Shown: positions 10,155 through 19,174 of the stretch, piece by piece
Position numbering within the stretch: position 1 is the first letter of the stretch
Layout of the letters: each line of letters begins with the position of its first letter
DNA from: Leishmania martiniquensis
Taxonomy: Eukaryota > Euglenozoa > Kinetoplastea > Trypanosomatida > Trypanosomatidae
NCBI RefSeq assembly: GCF_017916325.1
Contig: NC_090171.1
Coordinates: 450,501 to 514,500, forward strand
Direction of reading: 5' to 3'
Length of the DNA: 64,000 bases
Made by a program: the position numbers and the translations under genes
Notes under the pieces: generated by a model
Seen by the model: the letters and a program-made list of their open reading frames with translations, nothing else
Told to the model about the DNA's origin: nothing
The model's database searches: none

Positions 10155-10987
10155 TAGACACATCGGCTTTGTGCTCAGTATGCGCGTGCCTGCAGTTCTC
10201 AGGCACCGCTTCCCATATCTGCGGGGCATGACATTTGGAGCGCAACGTGTGGTATCGCCATCTCCGCGAATGAAGAGCGCGCGGACCTTGTTGCCTTTCC
10301 ATTGCTTCTTCAATCCCGATCTTCGCCTTGTTTTTGCACCTTCCCTCATTGAAGGAACGCCGCGGTGCTGCGGTTGAATCGAGCTGCTGTTCCTCAGGGT
10401 GTTTGTGGCTTCTTTGTATCGCAATCGGTGCGCCCGCTCGCTTGTTGCTGAAGCTGGCCTGTAAGGTATGTGCATGTATATAGGAAGAGGAGGAGGAGGG
10501 AGGGGGCGGTCCTCTTTGCCAACGCCACTTGGAGTGAGCAGCCCGTCAGACGCATCAATCCTTTGTGGCGAGAAAGCAAAGTACCATCCGCGGCACTCCA
10601 CTGCATCCGTGCACCTGCTCACATCACCGCTGTTTCTTTGGCGAACGACGACGCGATATGCTGCGTAGCGAGTCTTCCTGCTGTGAATGAGCTCTTCCCT
10701 GGTCAATGCGTCAGCAGCTCTTTTTTTTTCTGTGGCCTTCTCCTTTCGCGGCGCATGTCCCCCTCTGTGGGCAACAGACACCGTCGAGTAGTATCAGACA
10801 CCAGCCTCCACAGGATGTAAAAGTCAGTGGCTCACACGCCGTCCTGCGTCCCCGGCTGCAATTCTTGCGTATCGTCGTGCAGGGGCAGCGCTGCCGCGGT
10901 GGCGGAAAGACACGCGGCTCTCACAACGTAAGCACACGCTTTTTTCGTGGATGGTATCGACAATTCAACCGCTAGGCTGAACAACAA

Positions 10988-11320
10988 GCGCATTTCAGGC
11001 AAACCTCACGTGCACGTGTGCGATGGTTGCGGCGTGCCCTGCATCGGGCCAAGAGGGGGGCTGATGCGACACAATGCCGAAAGCACGGTGACTTCGCCCT
11101 GGGCAACACCGTCGGGGTTCCCCAGACCCCGACGTGGCGATTCTCCACACGGCACCCTCCAGGGCCGAGGCGTGCGGCGACGGGAAAAGGGACATGCCAT
11201 ACAGCCGGGTGCCGGGTCGCAGAAGGGGGTCTGGCCCCAGGTTGGCCGGCAGTCTACCCGAGCACCTTCCGCGCATGCACCTGTGCCGCCTTCTCGCATC
11301 GCGCGCAGCAGACGTCGCCG
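10988..11320 (+). repeat. 333-bp dispersed repeat, copy 1 (retroposon-like)
   Basis: Read base by base, this block is identical to the reverse complement of 45544-45876, and identity stops on both sides. It lies in the 3' flank of HADH. One frame encodes a finger-like peptide beginning HVHVCDGCGVPCIGPRGGLM and then RH, similar in style to zinc fingers at the ends of non-LTR retroposon proteins. Size and position suggest a relative of the Leishmania SIDER/DIRE family of short degenerate retroposons, which sit in 3' UTRs. That family assignment is inference. The weak similarity just outside the identical block (RLNNK versus RLSTK in the same frame) suggests the older element was longer. Confidence 0.75.
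11110..11134. other. Perfect hairpin inside repeat copy 1
   Basis: Positions 11110-11118 (CGTCGGGGT) pair perfectly with 11126-11134 (ACCCCGACG) around a 7-nt loop. The same hairpin occurs in copy 2 at 45730-45754. Confidence 0.7.
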
Positions 11321-12087
11321 TCTCTGCGCGAACGGCGCTCGGGTACCGGGCGCGGACACGCGTTCACAAAAGCTTGCAGTTTTTTCTGACGTTTCTCGGG
11401 TCTGTGCCGCAGCATGTCGTACAGAGGGAGAGAGATGGGGTTAAGCGAAAGCCGTCCATGTGACGCACTGTCCGTGATCAACCGACAGCCAGCTTCTCCT
11501 CGAGTGCACGGATTTTGTTATCATCCACACCGAAGGTGGGGGGTACGTTACCATGCGTACATGCGCTCGACGTTTTCTTGCGGCGGGTCCGTACGGCCCC
11601 CTTTCCGAAAAAGGGGGCAAAAAAACGTCTCACTGACACCGTGGAGCAGCACCGACCAAATACGCTGCCTTAGCCGGTCGCTGCTGTTGGGCAGTCTCCT
11701 GCCGCTCGCTTTCTCGGCTACTGCTGCGTACGCGGGCGCTGCCTTCACTATGTCTCCGACTCTGTCGCCTCCTTCACTCCAGCCTCTCCGCCTCCGTTAC
11801 TGCCCTGCCGCTTCCCCTCCATACAAATCAGCTCGTCTTTTTTTCTCTTCTCCGCAGCACGTGTTGTTCGCCCCCCTTTTTTATCTGTATTGAGGGTCGG
11901 CTGCTTTTGTTTCTGTTCGTTTGACCACTCCGTTGAGCATTCTGCGTCTGGCTGCTGCTCCAGCGGCCGGGTCGCCCTCCGTGTTTTGCAGTTACGGATT
12001 CTTCTGCGGCTCTTCTGGCACGCGTTGTGCGAGCAGGGGCCAAACGATAGGGGTCTCCGTCTTTCTCCCGTTCCCTCACAAGATCAT

Positions 12088-12149
12088 TGTTCCTCTCCTC
12101 CTCCTTTCTGCTCGCATCCCGCTGCTCCTTCGCCCCCCTCCTCCTCCAG
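12088..12149 (+). promoter_or_regulatory. Trans-splice acceptor of the 5-phosphatase gene
   Basis: A 60-nt C/T tract ends CTCCTCCAG with AG at 12148-12149, five nt before the ATG at 12155. The 5' UTR would be almost only the spliced leader. The next in-frame ATG would apply if a later AG is used. Confidence 0.5.
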
Positions 12150-12154
12150 CGTCA

Positions 12155-14980
12155 ATGACAGCGTACGCTGGAACCCCAGCCTCCATGTACACTTCAAAGG
12201 CGAGATCTGCGCATTCGGCCATCCCACCGCAGCCGAGAGATCAGATGCGGGATGTGCTAGCCGCCACTGCTCCGCCGTCTCCTTTAGGCGCAAGAGTATA
12301 TCGTGCGTTGCACACTGGACTCGCGCCAAGCGGGTCACACAGCAGCAACAACAACAGCACGGGCAGCCACCGGCGCAACTCCGATTCTTGGTCGAACGCT
12401 AACGCGAGCATGACTACTGCTATCGGAGCGACGGCACTCGCTTCATCCTTCGGCTCAACGTGCATCGAGACGGATCCCTCCTGCGGACCGCTACTGCGGC
12501 GCATAATAGACCCAGCAGCTCCTCCGACAACGCCGGCGCCCAACGGCACCGCGGCGTCGGAGAGATGGCTGCAGCGTTCCCCTTTCTATCCCCGTCGCTC
12601 ATCTAGTGGCACAGATCCCTGCAACCCACTCAGCTTCCCTAGCGCTGCACCGCAGACTGACGTCGATAGCGACCTGCATATAAGCAGGAACCAGAGAACT
12701 CACAGCGTTGGCGTCGCATCGCTGCCCAACCGGAGTACGTCCAACACACCCTCTGCGGGAGATGGTGTCAACGGGCCCGTGAAGAGTCTTCCGGCCCTCC
12801 CTGCGGAAGCGGATCTGCGGTCGGGTGAAGCGAAGCCCGGCTGCTGCGCCGTACCCTCTCCCTCAAAAGACATGGATTTGGATTCTCAAGAGTGCCAGTC
12901 AATCCCCCGCTCTGCCGTCACGCCATCGGTGCACAGCTCGACCTCCACCCGCAAGCTGCCCACATTTCACGCCGATGACGAATTGGCCAACTCGGCGCTG
13001 CTATCTGACGCTGCGCGCACGAGAAGCCCCACCTTCATGTGTGATGAGATGGGGAGGCGCTCGGTCGTCGGCGCGACGTCAGAAAATAGGAGACCGTCAC
13101 CTGCGAGGACGTTGACCTCCGCCAGGGGGCGAAGTCGGCGCCGCGACGAAGTTAGTGCGGAGGCGGGAGATGAACCTCCGCCCACTTATGTAGATGAATC
13201 TCTCCTCTGCACTCGCGAGACCTTCCCGGTCCCTCGTTACTGCCCCGATGACCTGCTGCAGGGTGAGGACAAGATTTGGGCCCCCGGTAAACCGCTACGC
13301 ATCGCCTTCGTTAGCTGGAACATGGCCAGCAAGAGGCCGCGCTCTTGCGAGGTCTCTACCTATTGCATTCACCCTAACGCGCACTTAGTGGTGGTTGGTA
13401 CGCAGGAAAATGGGCCCTATCTGATGTCCAACAAACGCCAGCGGCGGTGGACGAAGATGGTCTCACATGCCTGCCTAGGTGGACAGTACGAGCTGGTCGG
13501 CAAGCACCATATGTGGGCAGTTCAGATGCTTGTCTTTGCTCGTCGTCGTGACGTGGCCAACTATGTGTCACGGGCCCACGCCTCGCACGTGAAGACAGGG
13601 CTGCTGAACGGCCTGGGTGGAAACAAGGGAGGCGTTGCGGTGGGACTGGTCTTGTCATTGACTCCTAAAGATGTAGAGCAGTCCCAGATTTCAATGACAC
13701 ACCGCACCGCCGCTCATGGCCCACAGACACGACCGCCGGAAAGTTCGACGTTCACAGCGTCCGGCGCTTCAAGGAAGTTGTGCGGGCCCTCCTCTTTAAA
13801 TGCTGTCAACTCGATGGTAGCTGATGCACGAAATGGCTCTGCCTTCGTGCTGTCGGCATCCTCGGGAACGGGAAGCCTTGCACTTCCTCCGTGTGGGGTA
13901 AGCAAGTCTTGCGTACTCGAAGACGTTCAACAGAAGTACGAGGAGCTCGTGGGAAGGTTCAGCTTCTCAGATGACAAAAGCTCAACCGACCTCCACGGCG
14001 ATGACGACGACACCGTCTCAGGGGACGTCGATGACTCCCTCTCAGACAACAGCGAGGTCTTCTCCTGTGCTGAGGGTGCGGGCCACCACACATCACTTAA
14101 GGGTTTGGGACGGCCCTCCTTTGGTAGTCAGACAACCCAGCATAGGCGGCATCCCGAGAGAGGCTGTAGGCAGCGCGAGCTGGGTTGCAAGGACGGCGAC
14201 GGCGCGTTAAGTGGCGACACACCTGATAGCGCCACGCCGAATTACATCACGCTGCTGTTCATCACCGCACATCTGGCGGCGCATCAAGGCGGTGTCACAA
14301 ACCGCAACAGGGACTACCGGCAGATTGTCGGCGGCTTGCAGCTTGGCCGCCGCGGCCCGTATCGTAAGTTCTTCAAGCGGCTGCTTCGACGGAGGCAAGT
14401 GCTTGCGGGTGACGATGAGGAGGAGGCAAACGAGGAGGACAACGCAGCGGGGTACAGGGACAACTGCAACTCGGAAGATGGTGTGATGCCTTTGAGGCTG
14501 CCCACGGTGTCAACGGTGGTAGACGACGGCAAGGTGCGTCGCGACGTGACGGAAGAGTTCGACCTCACTTTCTTCGGCGGCGACCTGAACTACCGCATCA
14601 ACGGGACCCGAAAGGCAATCGAGTACGTCATCCACCACCACCGAAACATACGATCCATTCTCATCAACAATGACCAACTGAGCCTCGAGCGCGCTCGCGG
14701 AAAGGTGCTTCAAGGTTTCCAGGAGGGCAACCTTTTCTTTCGCCCAACATACAAGTACGAGGTATCTGCCGGTGGCGGCGTTACGCTCGATGAGTACAAC
14801 TTCTCCCACAAGAAGCGCATGCCGGCCTACTGTGATCGCATCTTGTTTAAGAAAAAGACGTCCTCAGCCGCGCGCCGCGTCGCCATCCGCCTATACACAG
14901 ACGTCCCAAACGTTCGTTCAAGTGACCACCGCCCCGTCGTGGCGCTGTTCGACGTAGGAACCTGTGCATACACCAGCTGA
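12155..14980 (+). CDS. Inositol polyphosphate 5-phosphatase with insertions
   Basis: The 941-residue protein should remove the 5-phosphate of inositol phosphates or phosphoinositides. All family motifs are present in order: FVSWNMA (about residue 384), VVVGTQENG, GLLNGLGGNKGGVAVG (about 480-495), FITAHLAAHQGGVTNRN (about 700), FFGGDLNYRING (about 804), MPAYCDRIL (about 888) and SSDHRPVVALFD (about 921). The catalytic domain is interrupted twice: by about 195 residues of Ser-rich, acidic sequence (about 500-695) and by an acidic stretch at about 742-795. The first 380 residues are Ser/Thr/Pro-rich and probably disordered. No membrane span is seen. The start at 12155 follows directly on a splice acceptor; the frame upstream is open only through the pyrimidine tract. 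Confidence 0.9.
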   Translation: MTAYAGTPASMYTSKARSAHSAIPPQPRDQMRDVLAATAPPSPLGARVYRALHTGLAPSGSHSSNNNSTGSHRRNSDSWSNANASMTTAIGATALASSFGSTCIETDPSCGPLLRRIIDPAAPPTTPAPNGTAASERWLQRSPFYPRRSSSGTDPCNPLSFPSAAPQTDVDSDLHISRNQRTHSVGVASLPNRSTSNTPSAGDGVNGPVKSLPALPAEADLRSGEAKPGCCAVPSPSKDMDLDSQECQSIPRSAVTPSVHSSTSTRKLPTFHADDELANSALLSDAARTRSPTFMCDEMGRRSVVGATSENRRPSPARTLTSARGRSRRRDEVSAEAGDEPPPTYVDESLLCTRETFPVPRYCPDDLLQGEDKIWAPGKPLRIAFVSWNMASKRPRSCEVSTYCIHPNAHLVVVGTQENGPYLMSNKRQRRWTKMVSHACLGGQYELVGKHHMWAVQMLVFARRRDVANYVSRAHASHVKTGLLNGLGGNKGGVAVGLVLSLTPKDVEQSQISMTHRTAAHGPQTRPPESSTFTASGASRKLCGPSSLNAVNSMVADARNGSAFVLSASSGTGSLALPPCGVSKSCVLEDVQQKYEELVGRFSFSDDKSSTDLHGDDDDTVSGDVDDSLSDNSEVFSCAEGAGHHTSLKGLGRPSFGSQTTQHRRHPERGCRQRELGCKDGDGALSGDTPDSATPNYITLLFITAHLAAHQGGVTNRNRDYRQIVGGLQLGRRGPYRKFFKRLLRRRQVLAGDDEEEANEEDNAAGYRDNCNSEDGVMPLRLPTVSTVVDDGKVRRDVTEEFDLTFFGGDLNYRINGTRKAIEYVIHHHRNIRSILINNDQLSLERARGKVLQGFQEGNLFFRPTYKYEVSAGGGVTLDEYNFSHKKRMPAYCDRILFKKKTSSAARRVAIRLYTDVPNVRSSDHRPVVALFDVGTCAYTS

Positions 14981-16420
14981 GAGGCCACAAGGGTGTGAAA
15001 CTCCCTTTCAGTCTCCTTTTTTTTTTCAGGCAAGGCGAGACGAGAGTGCATGTGTATGTCGTAGGGTATGTGTACTAACTTTTTCGTCTGCTTTCTTCCT
15101 CCTCTGCTGCTTACCGTTTTTCTTCCCTTTTTTGTTTGTGTGTGTGTGTGTGTTTGCGGCATTCGTTTGCGCTAGTTTTTGTGCTCCTCTTGTGTGGGTC
15201 CGTTGGTCTGTTTAGCTGGAGTCTTGGGTGCGAGTGTATGTGTGGGGAGAGGGGGGAGGGTCCACTTGCATGCCTCATCATGTGCTCAAAAGATGCTCTA
15301 GTCCGAGTCGGCACGTCTTGCCTTAAGGCAAGATAGAGGCCAGGGTGCAGTACGTAAGACCAACGAAAGCGTGCAAGAACGCACGTGTCTCTTTCTCTAT
15401 GTCATGGGTGCCGCGCGACACTTTTCTTGCGTTGTATGGTGTGCCCAGCACAGCACACGGTCGCCTGCATAAGGCTTCTTTTCATTTGTATTTCCTTACG
15501 CTTTCATGACGTGATTTGCTCGTTGTTTACGTTAACTTCTTCTTTGTCCAAACTCTTCGCTCTCTCTCTCTGAAACACATCCTTCAGCCACTTCAACGGC
15601 TTTTCTGCTTTACTCTCAATTCGCCGTCTCTAATGCAAGCGAGGGAGGGCCTCTGCGCAGACAGTGATACAAGTTCTGGTCAATGTCGTACGCTCTTCTC
15701 AGCGGGTCACGGTGTTTAGGCTCACCGTCAGTGCCCGAGGCGACGGTTCCGTTTTGCCGCGAGCTGAGCGCTTTCATCGCCCGGTGCTCTTCCACATGCT
15801 TCGGCCTGTCACAGAGTAGCGCCTGAGGGAGTTACAAGCAGATTGCTGCGATATTGTTGAAGGCTATGGTACATATTGGGGGTGCGAAGGCAACGGCTTG
15901 TCTCCACCAAGCAACTGCCGAGCACATACAAGCGTGCCCTCCTCTCTCTCACACGTGCCCATAAAGAAAAAAGGGAAGGTGAATCAGTGTGATGTGCGAG
16001 GATTCCACACACGTATAGACACTTCTCCGGGCGCCCTCTTCTTCCCCTCTACTGCATCCCTGCTCCCACCCTTGTGAAGAACATTTGCCCTTATCCCCCT
16101 TTCCCTCTGCTTGCTTTTTTTTTCGCCCCTCTCTCTCTCGCCCACTCTCTGCTGGTGCCATCTTGCGGTTTATGCCAACATGTGCATGTGTGTGCGTATC
16201 GCTATGTGTGTGTGTCTCTCTCTCTCCCCTCCCCCGTCTTGCCGCGTCTGCATAAATGGCGGTTCGGCATCTCCCACGTTGGGCACGTATGCAGATGCAG
16301 CCCCACAAACAAACGCGCGCCAGCGCCAAACGTACTATCCGGCCACACAACATTTCTTCCGCCTCACATCACTGCTCCGTTCTTCGTTCTCAGCACTCCA
16401 CCCAACCTTCCAAGACGCGA
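14981..16420. other. 1.4-kb spacer
   Basis: No gene is seen. It holds a TG repeat at 15137-15153, an 18-bp perfect palindrome at 15316-15333, and C/T tracts at about 16085-16150 and 16215-16240. Confidence 0.6.
15316..15333. repeat. 18-bp perfect palindrome
   Basis: TCTTGCCTTAAGGCAAGA reads the same on both strands. It lies mid-spacer between the phosphatase and Memo genes. No function is known to me. Confidence 0.6.
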
Positions 16421-17407
16421 ATGCCCTTTGTCCGTCCAGCTACACACGCAGCGCCGAACGGCCGCGGCTGGTACGAGGCTATCCCAGAGCGACTCAAAGA
16501 GACCATCGACAAATACTTCAGCGAGGCAGCACACCACTACCACGAGGAGAGTGTGGGGTGTACTCGCCTGACGGCTTTGATCGCCCCACATGCCGGCATG
16601 AGTTACTCCGGCCGCACCGCCTCCGAGGCCTTTGCAGTTTTACAGGAATACCTCTACACAAAGGGCTCCAAGGGCAGCGAACTGGAGCGCGTCTTCATCC
16701 TGGGTCCATCGCATACAAAGGGCTTCGAGGGCTGTGAGCTTTCTGCTGCCGCCGAGTACGGCACACCTTTTGGGCCGCTGAAGGTGGACACAGCTGCCGT
16801 GGAGCACGTGATTGCTGCTCTGCAGAAGGCTGGGGTCGGGGCGTCCACCGCGACTCGCCGCACCGATGAGGCAGAGCACTCGATTGAGATGGAGACCCCC
16901 TACCTCTCGTACATTCTTTATTACCCACCGCCGTCGATGCGTGCGTCGGTGCAGCCCGCAGCGGGGCGCGTCTCGATCGTGCCCATCATCGTCGGCTGGA
17001 CCGACCGGCAGGCTGAGAAGGCTATCTACGAGGTGCTAAAGCCGTACATGGAGGATGCTCGCAATTTCTTCATCTTCAGCTCCGACTTTTGCCACTGGGG
17101 CGACCGATTCAGCTACAGCTACCACTACAAGCGCGCCGAGTACCCGAACATTGGTGACGCCATCATCGCGATGGACCATGCCGCTATGGAGCTACTGGAG
17201 AAGCGCGACTTGGAAGGCTGGTACAGCTACCTCAAAACGACCAAGAACACGATTTGCGGACGGGCGCCCATCAGTGTGGGCTTGCAGCGCTGGGCAGACG
17301 ATGTAAGCAAGGCGCGGGTAAAATTTGTCCACTATTCGCAATCGAACAGGTGCGAGGACGCCGACGACTCATCCGTGAGCTACGCCGCGGCCATCGTCAT
17401 GGAGTAG
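16421..17407 (+). CDS. Memo-family protein (MEMO1 homologue)
   Basis: The 328-residue product matches the Memo family along its whole length. Memo proteins share a fold with extradiol dioxygenases, and metal or redox roles have been proposed for them. The family landmarks are visible: IAPHAGMSYSG (His57), FILGPSHTKG (His98), DEAEHSIEMETPYL, SSDFCHWGDRFSYSYHY, NTICGRAPI (Cys279) and DSSVSYAA near the end. His57, His98 and Cys279 correspond to the metal-site residues described for human MEMO1. Homology begins at RPATHAAPNGRGWYE just after the ATG at 16421. Upstream in-frame ATGs at 16256, 16289 and 16295 would add a poorly conserved basic leader, so a longer form cannot be excluded. Confidence 0.9.
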   Translation: MPFVRPATHAAPNGRGWYEAIPERLKETIDKYFSEAAHHYHEESVGCTRLTALIAPHAGMSYSGRTASEAFAVLQEYLYTKGSKGSELERVFILGPSHTKGFEGCELSAAAEYGTPFGPLKVDTAAVEHVIAALQKAGVGASTATRRTDEAEHSIEMETPYLSYILYYPPPSMRASVQPAAGRVSIVPIIVGWTDRQAEKAIYEVLKPYMEDARNFFIFSSDFCHWGDRFSYSYHYKRAEYPNIGDAIIAMDHAAMELLEKRDLEGWYSYLKTTKNTICGRAPISVGLQRWADDVSKARVKFVHYSQSNRCEDADDSSVSYAAAIVME

Positions 17408-18119
17408 ACGGCGTGGCAGCTCAGAGAAAACTGTCTCTCTTGCTCTGCGGTCTTGCCGAGCGTTGGGCACGTCACCGAAGCAGCAGTGGCACGTCCGCAT
17501 AGGGCTGTGTGTCATACGCATTTAGGGGGGGTCTCGATTCCTATTCTTGTTTCTGTGCTGCGCACGAATTGCACGCGCTTGCGTTGCTACCGTTTTACAT
17601 CGCTACTTTTCTTTCGTGCCCTCCCCCCTCCCCCCTTAGCACACAGGCCTCGCTTTTACCTTCCTACCGTTTATGTGTCTGCTGGCGACGGCGGCTCCTG
17701 TTTCTGGGCGGACACACGCCTGCGCCCACGAACTGCGCGACCGTTGCCGGAGCGCTCTTGCTAGATCTCTCCTTCTTGATCTCCGCACCATGCTCCCTAC
17801 CGGCCGCGGTACAGTGAAGGCACATAACGTCGTTGGGCTCGATCCTTCTCTCGTGCAGGTACCGTAGCGCACTCCTTTGAAGGCGCCGGCTGCTTTGGCG
17901 GTTAGGAACACCATATGTCGCTGGAGATGGTTGCAAGGGGGAGAGAGGGGGGGCGGGGAGGGGGCATGGGCAACGGAAAATACATTCGTAGCTTTCTTTC
18001 TTTCTGAGCCGCCTGCCAAAGTATTTCCCAACTCTCCCCATAGAGCATTTTCGTGCCACTTCTTTGCTGCCGCTCCTTCTGCTCAATCTCTCTCTTTCCT
18101 TTCACAAGACTGGTAGCAA

Positions 18120-18632
18120 GTGGACACTCGCCTCCGCGCGTGGCACCTCCGAGGCGCCGCAGCCGCCTTCTGGAGGGGCGCCACGCAGACATCATCGCTG
18201 CCAAATGCTGGCCCCCCGCCGAATGGAGACATGGGGTCTTTTACGCCAGCTGCAGCGGAGGCTCGGGCAAAGTATGGCGACGGATGCCGGCGGGCAGAGG
18301 CTCTGCATGGCGCTGCGTCAGACAGAACTGCGGCGCTGGAGAGGCCTGTAGTCTCCACGTGACGAGCAGCGCATCGGGGCGACTCGAAGGTGCCACAGCG
18401 GACTCCTACTCTCGACCACTGGAGCGGGGCGCCTGTGCCACCTCCCGCCTCGGCCGGATGATGGGAGCAACTGCGATGCGAGGGGGGCGGGCGGGCATGG
18501 TTTCGAGGCGTGCGGCGTCTGTGGCCAGCGCCGCCTGGCACGACGACGCGGTCGGGCCTGTGGCATGCCGGGGACAGGGTGGAGCTCGACGAACCTCCAT
18601 GTGTGAGATATGAAGAAAATAAAAGCGGCGCT
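18120..18632 (+). repeat. GC-rich block with A-rich end, possible short retroposon
   Basis: About 500 bp differ in base make-up from the flanking spacer and end GAAAATAAAAGCGGCGCT. A second block ends almost identically at 34175-34192. Size, 3' flank position and A-rich end fit a SIDER-type element, but I cannot align the bodies, so this is tentative. Confidence 0.3.
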
Positions 18633-19078
18633 TCTGTTGTCTACGAGTAGCTGTTGACGTCAAGGATGAAAGCCGCCGGCGGTGGCCTTAGGGCCGAAGA
18701 AGCGTACTCTGTTCGCCGCGGAGGCCTTTGCTGAGAGTTCTCTTAGCACTGAGGCTCATTACCTCTGCGTCTCTCGCATGCCAGGTGCGGTCCACCGCCC
18801 TGGTCCTTTCAGTTGTTTTTTTGTGACCGAGGTGATAGCTAGGCAGCACTTGACCGACAAAGCGCTCCAGCTCATCAACTCGTTTTCCCCTTCTTTGCCT
18901 CTGACATCGCCTTTCTTTTTCACATGATGTCTTCGCAGCTTTTCAAAAGCGCAGGTGCACAGGGACATGAACGCAAGCGACCTGTCGCGGAACACTCTCT
19001 CACTCTGTCTTCTCGCTCCATCTCCCTCTCCCTCTCTCTCTCTTTGACACGGTCGTTGCTGCTCTTTTCTCGTACAGT

Positions 19079-19132
19079 CCCCCCTCCCTCTCTCTTTGTT
19101 GTCGCCCGCAACGAACTCTTTGTTGCTCTCAG
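19079..19132 (+). promoter_or_regulatory. Trans-splice acceptor of the CorA-like gene
   Basis: A CCCCCTCCCTCTCTCTTTGTTG tract followed by a second short one (CTCTTTGTTGCTCTC) ends in AG at 19131-19132, about 42 nt before the ATG. Confidence 0.5.
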
Positions 19133-19174
19133 CTACACTCTTTTAAATGGTAACACTTGCATCGTAAAAGCGCA

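Larger units (their letters stand above)
10155..12154. other. 2-kb spacer with repeat copy 1
   Basis: No intact gene is seen. The 3' flank of the dehydrogenase contains the 333-bp repeat at 10988-11320 with its hairpin. C/T tracts from about 11745 onward lead to the acceptor of the phosphatase gene. Confidence 0.65.
17408..19174. other. 1.8-kb spacer with a GC-rich block
   Basis: No supported gene is seen. Around 18120-18610 the pyrimidine-rich spacer gives way to a GC-rich, balanced block that ends in an A-rich stretch. Strong C/T tracts follow at about 19010-19100. Confidence 0.6.

Noticed and set aside
18053..18613. A 186-codon frame in the GC-rich spacer block
   Set aside because: No domain, no conserved-looking segment and irregular codon use. 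It is better read as part of the possible repeat block.
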